A DNA stretch of 64,000 bases, from contig CAZAZF010000002.1 in NCBI GenBank assembly GCA_964489555.1, positions 62,001-126,000 of the forward strand. The letters run 5' to 3'. This DNA comes from JAAZGD01 sp964489555. Its GTDB lineage: Bacteria > Bacillota > Clostridia > Peptostreptococcales > Anaerovoracaceae. Shown one piece after another: positions 60,294-64,000 of this stretch (positions are counted from its first letter, which is position 1; each line of letters opens with the position of its first letter). The notes under the pieces were generated by a model. That model saw only the letters and a list, made by a program, of their open reading frames with translations, was not told the origin of the DNA and did no database searches. Position numbers and translations under genes: made by a program.

Positions 60294-61010
60294 TTACAGA
60301 AGTTTTACGCCATTAATGTTCAATTGAAAATCTGCACCCAAGAACAGGGCTGCTTGTCGGCACATGGACATTCGAACAAGAAAAATCTCAAAATATTCCA
60401 TAACGGCACTGATTTTGGTGTCGATTGTGAGTTCAAGAATAACTTTTTTACTGTTTTTTTCGATTTGAAGGTCCGCCTTTTGCACAGCGAAGTTCACCCG
60501 GTCATGAATATCCTGGGATAATTTGGCCCGGTTCCGATTTTTATAACGAACCCGAGTTCTTCGTACATCCGATTTGTCGGCTAGAATTACGGCAGCAGAA
60601 ATGGGGCTTACGGCTGTGCCGGTACCTTCGTCGTGGTTGCCGATGGCCTCTACCACTTCGGCCAGTTCTGCGGGGTCCATTCCTAATTTATCCAAGATGC
60701 GAAAGGCCATGATAGCCCCGCTTTGAGCATGGTCGTTGCGGTTGACGCAGTTGCCAATGTCGTGCAGGTAGGCCGCAATCATAGCTAATTCTTGCATTCT
60801 TTTGGGATGATCAAAGGCGGCCAAAATTTCTGCAGCTTTCGTGGCTGTTTTTGTGGCATGGGCAAAGCCATGTTCTGTGTAACCGATAGCGCCAAGGCCA
60901 TCGTTGCCTTTGCGGATATACGCAGAGATTTCTTCATTGTTTTTGACCTCTTCGAAGGTGAGGGGTACGGCTGTCTCCCTTTGGGCAGTTTCTGTATTTA
61001 ATGAATCCAT
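60294..61010 (-). CDS. HD-domain phosphohydrolase-like protein
   Basis: A 238-residue protein with HD metal ligands: GYTEHGFAHATK, AYLHDIGN and NHDEGTG, followed by ILADKSDVRR (a late Asp). The substrate is unknown. GAGGA precedes the ATG at 61010. It converges on the Usp-like gene with a four-base gap and is divergent from the HdeD-like gene. Confidence 0.82.
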   Translation of the reverse strand: MDSLNTETAQRETAVPLTFEEVKNNEEISAYIRKGNDGLGAIGYTEHGFAHATKTATKAAEILAAFDHPKRMQELAMIAAYLHDIGNCVNRNDHAQSGAIMAFRILDKLGMDPAELAEVVEAIGNHDEGTGTAVSPISAAVILADKSDVRRTRVRYKNRNRAKLSQDIHDRVNFAVQKADLQIEKNSKKVILELTIDTKISAVMEYFEIFLVRMSMCRQAALFLGADFQLNINGVKLL

Positions 61011-61077
61011 ATCTTTATCCTCGATTCCAACTTTTATAATGATTCATTATATCATGAAATGGAATCAGGAGCTATTC

Positions 61078-61106
61078 TTGACGGACTATAGTAAAAAAGA
61101 TATAAT
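61078..61106 (+). promoter_or_regulatory. strong sigma-A promoter of the HdeD-like gene
   Basis: TTGACG (61078-61083), a 17-base spacer and a perfect TATAAT (61101-61106), 28 bases before the ATG. Confidence 0.85.
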
Positions 61107-61134
61107 GACCACAGCATTCAAGGAGGTACATTCT

Positions 61135-61653
61135 ATGCGAATAGCGTCCATAATAATAGGTGTTTTTCTCGTTTTTACTAGCGTATGGTGTTTGGCCCAT
61201 CCGGGAGCCACATATCTATCGTTAGCTTTTTTATTGGGGACGGTGATGTTTTTACATGGCCTGACTGCGTTATTCGGGTATTCGGTGATTCGAAAGATAA
61301 AAAAGAAAGGTCAAAGTTGGCTTTTGGCGGACGGATTGTTTACCACCATTTTGTCCTTGCTTGTCTTGTTTAATCAATTGGTGGCGGATTCTGTGGTTCC
61401 GGTGTTTTTTGGGCTTTGGGTATTCAATTCCGGAGTGGCTCGAATTGTTTATCTGTTGAATGATCAGGGAGTGAAGTCGGGAATTTGGTTGTTCTTGTTG
61501 GGGTGTGTTAGCGTAGTTGCCGGGATTTATCCTTTTGTGGACGCGCTCCTGATTGATTTCACCCTCATCATGTTGGTGGGAATCATCTTCTTGGTGCAGG
61601 GGATTAACATGCTTTATTTGGGCGCATCCTCCATTACGGATGTAGAAGAGTAG
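61135..61653 (+). CDS. HdeD/DUF308-like membrane protein
   Basis: A 172-residue protein with six hydrophobic segments arranged as two-helix units, typical of HdeD/DUF308. The ATG at 61135 has AAGGAGG upstream. HdeD in E. coli is linked to acid resistance at high cell density; a general stress role here is inferred. The next gene is eight bases downstream. Confidence 0.78.
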   Translation: MRIASIIIGVFLVFTSVWCLAHPGATYLSLAFLLGTVMFLHGLTALFGYSVIRKIKKKGQSWLLADGLFTTILSLLVLFNQLVADSVVPVFFGLWVFNSGVARIVYLLNDQGVKSGIWLFLLGCVSVVAGIYPFVDALLIDFTLIMLVGIIFLVQGINMLYLGASSITDVEE

Positions 61654-61661
61654 GTAATGAA

Positions 61662-62744
61662 ATGAGCAAGGGCTTGATTCCCGAGGACCAACGGCAACGA
61701 ATCGTTTCGTTGATTGTAATCGTTGGGTTACTGGTAACCGTATGGTATATGCTGGACTTGGTATTGTTAACTTTTTTGTTAACATTTATTTTTTATCATT
61801 TATTGGAAAAAATCCAGTGCCGATATGTAAAAATACTGGGACGAAGGTTGCCGGATCCTTTGATTATGATTGTTCTTTATGTCTTTTTCGTTGGGGCTGT
61901 GAGCCTTTTAAGCATTGAAGTTTTTCCCAAGTTGGTCCATCAGTTTAATATCATAGCTACGGCTCTTTCCAATTTTGATATTGCAATGGTTCAAGCTGCT
62001 GTGGGCGAGCGGATGGCAGCCCTTCTTTCCGGCATGGATTTTAACAGTTATCTGGGGCAAGCAGGAACCTTATTGGCTGAAATTTTTGGGCGCTTGAGTG
62101 GGTTTTTGTTGAATTTGTTTATTGCCTTGATTCTCAGTTTTGCCATTATTGCGGAAAAGAAAAAAATTGCTCAATTTGGCATCAATGTTTCGAAAAGCAA
62201 TATTTCTTTTATTTATGATTATTTTGTGACCTATGGGGGTGGATTCTGCAAAACCTTTGGTCAAGTGATGAAAGTGCAGGTGACCATTGCCTTTATCAAT
62301 TCCATCCTGACGGCTATCGCATTGAGTATTTTCGGGTATCCGGCGGTAGCTGGCTTGGGGCTTATGGTTTTTTTGCTGGGGCTTATACCGGTGGCAGGAG
62401 TAATCATTTCCTTTATTCCTTTGTCCGTCATCGGGTTTACCATTGGAGGATTTCTTATGGTATTCAAGGTCATTTTGTTCATCTTGCTGCTACATGCCTT
62501 TGAAGCTTATATCATGAATCCGAAACTGATGTCTCGAAAAACCAGACTGCCGGTGTGTTTTGTGTTTCTGATTCTTTTAATTGGGGAGCACTATATGGGG
62601 GTTTGGGGTCTGCTGATCGGGGTACCTATTTTCATTTTTCTTATGACCGCATTCAAAGTAGACTATCAGGTAATCGATGGACAGAAAAGAAAAGGAAAGT
62701 GTGACCCGGAAGCCCAAGAACCTCCTCCGGCCAATCTGTATTAA
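61662..62744 (+). CDS. AI-2E family membrane protein (PerM/YtvI-like)
   Basis: A 360-residue polytopic protein of the AI-2E transporter family: N-terminal helices, a soluble stretch around residues 95-140, and a conserved C-terminal part with GYPAVAGLGLMVFLLGLIP and a MNPKLMSRKT loop. Members act as exporters or ion/H+ antiporters; quorum-signal transport is only one proposal. No strong ribosome site; it is probably coupled to the HdeD-like gene upstream. Confidence 0.82.
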   Translation: MSKGLIPEDQRQRIVSLIVIVGLLVTVWYMLDLVLLTFLLTFIFYHLLEKIQCRYVKILGRRLPDPLIMIVLYVFFVGAVSLLSIEVFPKLVHQFNIIATALSNFDIAMVQAAVGERMAALLSGMDFNSYLGQAGTLLAEIFGRLSGFLLNLFIALILSFAIIAEKKKIAQFGINVSKSNISFIYDYFVTYGGGFCKTFGQVMKVQVTIAFINSILTAIALSIFGYPAVAGLGLMVFLLGLIPVAGVIISFIPLSVIGFTIGGFLMVFKVILFILLLHAFEAYIMNPKLMSRKTRLPVCFVFLILLIGEHYMGVWGLLIGVPIFIFLMTAFKVDYQVIDGQKRKGKCDPEAQEPPPANLY

Positions 62745-62767
62745 GCCGCTGAAAAGGCGGTTTTTTT
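62743..62767 (+). terminator. intrinsic terminator after the AI-2E gene
   Basis: AAGCCGC (62743-62749) pairs with GCGGTTT (seven pairs, one G-U), loop seven bases, followed by seven T in total. It overlaps the stop codon. Confidence 0.8.
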
Positions 62768-62838
62768 ATGAATGCGGGGATTTTTGCAAGAAGGCTATGA
62801 TATAATAAAATATCTGCGTTTCAGTGAGGAGGAAGTTT

Positions 62839-64000
62839 GTGAAACCCATTGTAATTATTGGTGGGGGTGCGTCGGGAATGGCGACGGCCCTAGAAATAAA
62901 GTTGCGAAATCCAATCCTTCCGGTAGTGATTTTAGAAAAAAAAGAGCGTTTGGGGAAAAAACTATTGGCCACTGGAAATGGGCGGTGCAATATCAGCAAT
63001 TCCGACATAAAAGGGGGAGAGAGTGTTTGGGATTTTCTTCACAATGCGGGAATTCTCACCCGACAAGAAGAAGAAGGACGGATGTATCCTTTTTCCGGGA
63101 AAGCTTCGGATGTGGTAGAGCGTTTCACACAAGCCTTACTAAAATACAATGTAAGCATAAGAGAAAATTTTCCGGTAGAGAGAGTTTGCCCTTTGGATGT
63201 AGGGTTCGCGGTACTGGGACCCAAGGGAGAGGAAATCCAGGGTTCCAAGGTGGTTCTTGCCACAGGAGGGAAAGCGGCTCCTCAATTTGGGTCTTCGGGG
63301 GATGGGCATAAGATGTGCAAGGATTTGGGAATTCAAGTAACCCGTACCTTCCCGGGGCTGACCTATGTGGCTGTAAATGAGTATAGCTCGGAGCTTGCCG
63401 GAATTCGTGCAAAAGGGAAGGCTACTTTGTTCAAAAAAGGGCAAATGGTTGCCATGGAACAAGGGGAGATTCAGTTTGGGAAACGAGGGCTTTCTGGAAT
63501 TCCATTGATGAATTTAAGCTCTCAAGTTACCTTGGGGCCGGAAGAATCCATTTCTTCTTATCAAATCAGTTTGGATTTTATGGAGGGATTTCCAGAGGAA
63601 CATTTGGAAATTTTTCTTGAAAATATCATTTCTAAGGTTGGCGGAAAAATTAAGGACCTTTTAAAAACCGTGGTTCCTCAGGGCCTGGCAAAAGAGGTTT
63701 TTCGCAGAGCAGGCATCTCCGAAAGTCGCTGTGAAGAAGAAGCTACCAGCCTGACTTTTAAAGAAAAAGAAGACCTGGTAGGATACTTGCGGGAGATGTG
63801 GTGGACTGTAGTGGGTCTTGGAGGTTGGAAAGACGCTCAAATCACCATAGGCGGTGTGGCTTTAGATCAAGTGCATTTAAACACTTGGGAATCGTTTCGT
63901 TGGCCGGGCCTTTATATAGTGGGAGAACTGTTGGATATGCAAGGGCCTTGCGGTGGATATAATCTTCATTTGGCCTGGAAGACTGGAATGCAAGGGGCAA
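62839..64000 (+). CDS. HI0933/BaiN-type FAD-dependent oxidoreductase (cut by window end)
   Basis: A GTG start at 62839 with GAGGAGGAA six bases upstream opens a frame that runs off the window (at least 387 residues; the family is about 410). The N-terminal FAD site is VIIGGGASGMATALE, then LEKKERLGKKLLATGNGRCN (family signature), VVLATGGKAAPQFG, and near the end GGVALDQV, LYIVGELLDMQGPCGGYN. It belongs to the aminoacetone-oxidase/YhiN flavoprotein family; physiological substrate unknown. Only a few codons are missing. Confidence 0.9.
   Translation, partial: MKPIVIIGGGASGMATALEIKLRNPILPVVILEKKERLGKKLLATGNGRCNISNSDIKGGESVWDFLHNAGILTRQEEEGRMYPFSGKASDVVERFTQALLKYNVSIRENFPVERVCPLDVGFAVLGPKGEEIQGSKVVLATGGKAAPQFGSSGDGHKMCKDLGIQVTRTFPGLTYVAVNEYSSELAGIRAKGKATLFKKGQMVAMEQGEIQFGKRGLSGIPLMNLSSQVTLGPEESISSYQISLDFMEGFPEEHLEIFLENIISKVGGKIKDLLKTVVPQGLAKEVFRRAGISESRCEEEATSLTFKEKEDLVGYLREMWWTVVGLGGWKDAQITIGGVALDQVHLNTWESFRWPGLYIVGELLDMQGPCGGYNLHLAWKTGMQGA

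Noticed and set aside
1..64000. CRISPR arrays, tRNA or rRNA genes, insertion sequences, phage genes
   Set aside because: None seen on reading; no regularly spaced repeats, no transposase or integrase motifs in any frame, and no CCA-ended cloverleaf noticed. A tRNA scan was not run.

Overview
The window looks like chromosome of an anaerobic, low-to-moderate GC, Gram-positive Clostridia-type bacterium. The reasons are strong AGGAGG ribosome sites, S-layer (SLH) proteins, lipoproteins with Gram-positive leaders, a 4-hydroxybutyryl-CoA dehydratase, PFL/UPF0237 and LemA families, and a Listeria-like extracellular electron transfer gene set. I see no rRNA, tRNA, transposon, phage gene or CRISPR array. 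Genes are tightly packed, often with ATGA start/stop overlaps. All functional names come from reading motifs; no database search was run.

Layout. 2-9964: an exosortase-G (XrtG) surface or exopolysaccharide locus. It holds XrtG, a probable substrate with a C-terminal sorting tail, the XrtG-associated glycosyltransferase, a second glycosyltransferase, two 6-pyruvoyl-tetrahydropterin-synthase-like proteins, two large membrane proteins and a membrane protein with a degenerate GGDEF domain. An intact diguanylate cyclase follows (10055-11236). 11233-13221: FetAB-type exporter and a flavodoxin. 13253-16015: large SLH protein.

16041-22054: the Phe/Tyr biosynthesis operon aroF-tyrA-aroA-aroC-pheA-aroQ, with a LysO-type exporter after it. 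It is preceded by what reads as a complete ribosome-mediated attenuator: promoter, Tyr/Phe-rich 33-codon leader peptide, and mutually exclusive 1:2, 2:3 and 3:4 RNA helices ending in a terminator. This is the most striking regulatory feature in the window.

23234-25376: LapA-like protein, ECF S component and an unusual P-loop kinase. 25346-31527 (minus strand): ndh2-dmkB-dmkA-pplA-like-apbE, a flavin-based extracellular electron transfer set without EetA/EetB. 31898-36510: MFS exporter, 4-hydroxybutyryl-CoA dehydratase, small lipoprotein, UV endonuclease. 36531-40779: TspO-like protein, a LytS-like kinase with a REC-SARP regulator, and a pseudo-receiver protein. 40862-46699: second SLH protein (lectin-like), an NfrB-like glycosyltransferase with a C-terminal MshEN (c-di-GMP-binding) domain, and a small membrane protein gene interrupted by an in-frame TGA with a SECIS-like hairpin.

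46842-64000: mostly housekeeping. It contains DUF554, DUF6506, PFL/ACT pair, ung, LemA/DUF2207 pair, dnaE-pfkA, dinB, HAD, Usp-like, HD, HdeD-like, AI-2E-family membrane protein and a flavoprotein cut by the window end. ung and dinB share a geometry (-10 box six bases before the ATG, no Shine-Dalgarno) that predicts leaderless mRNAs. Cyclic-di-GMP is a recurring theme: one intact cyclase, one degenerate GGDEF and one MshEN-bearing glycosyltransferase, all tied to envelope glycans.
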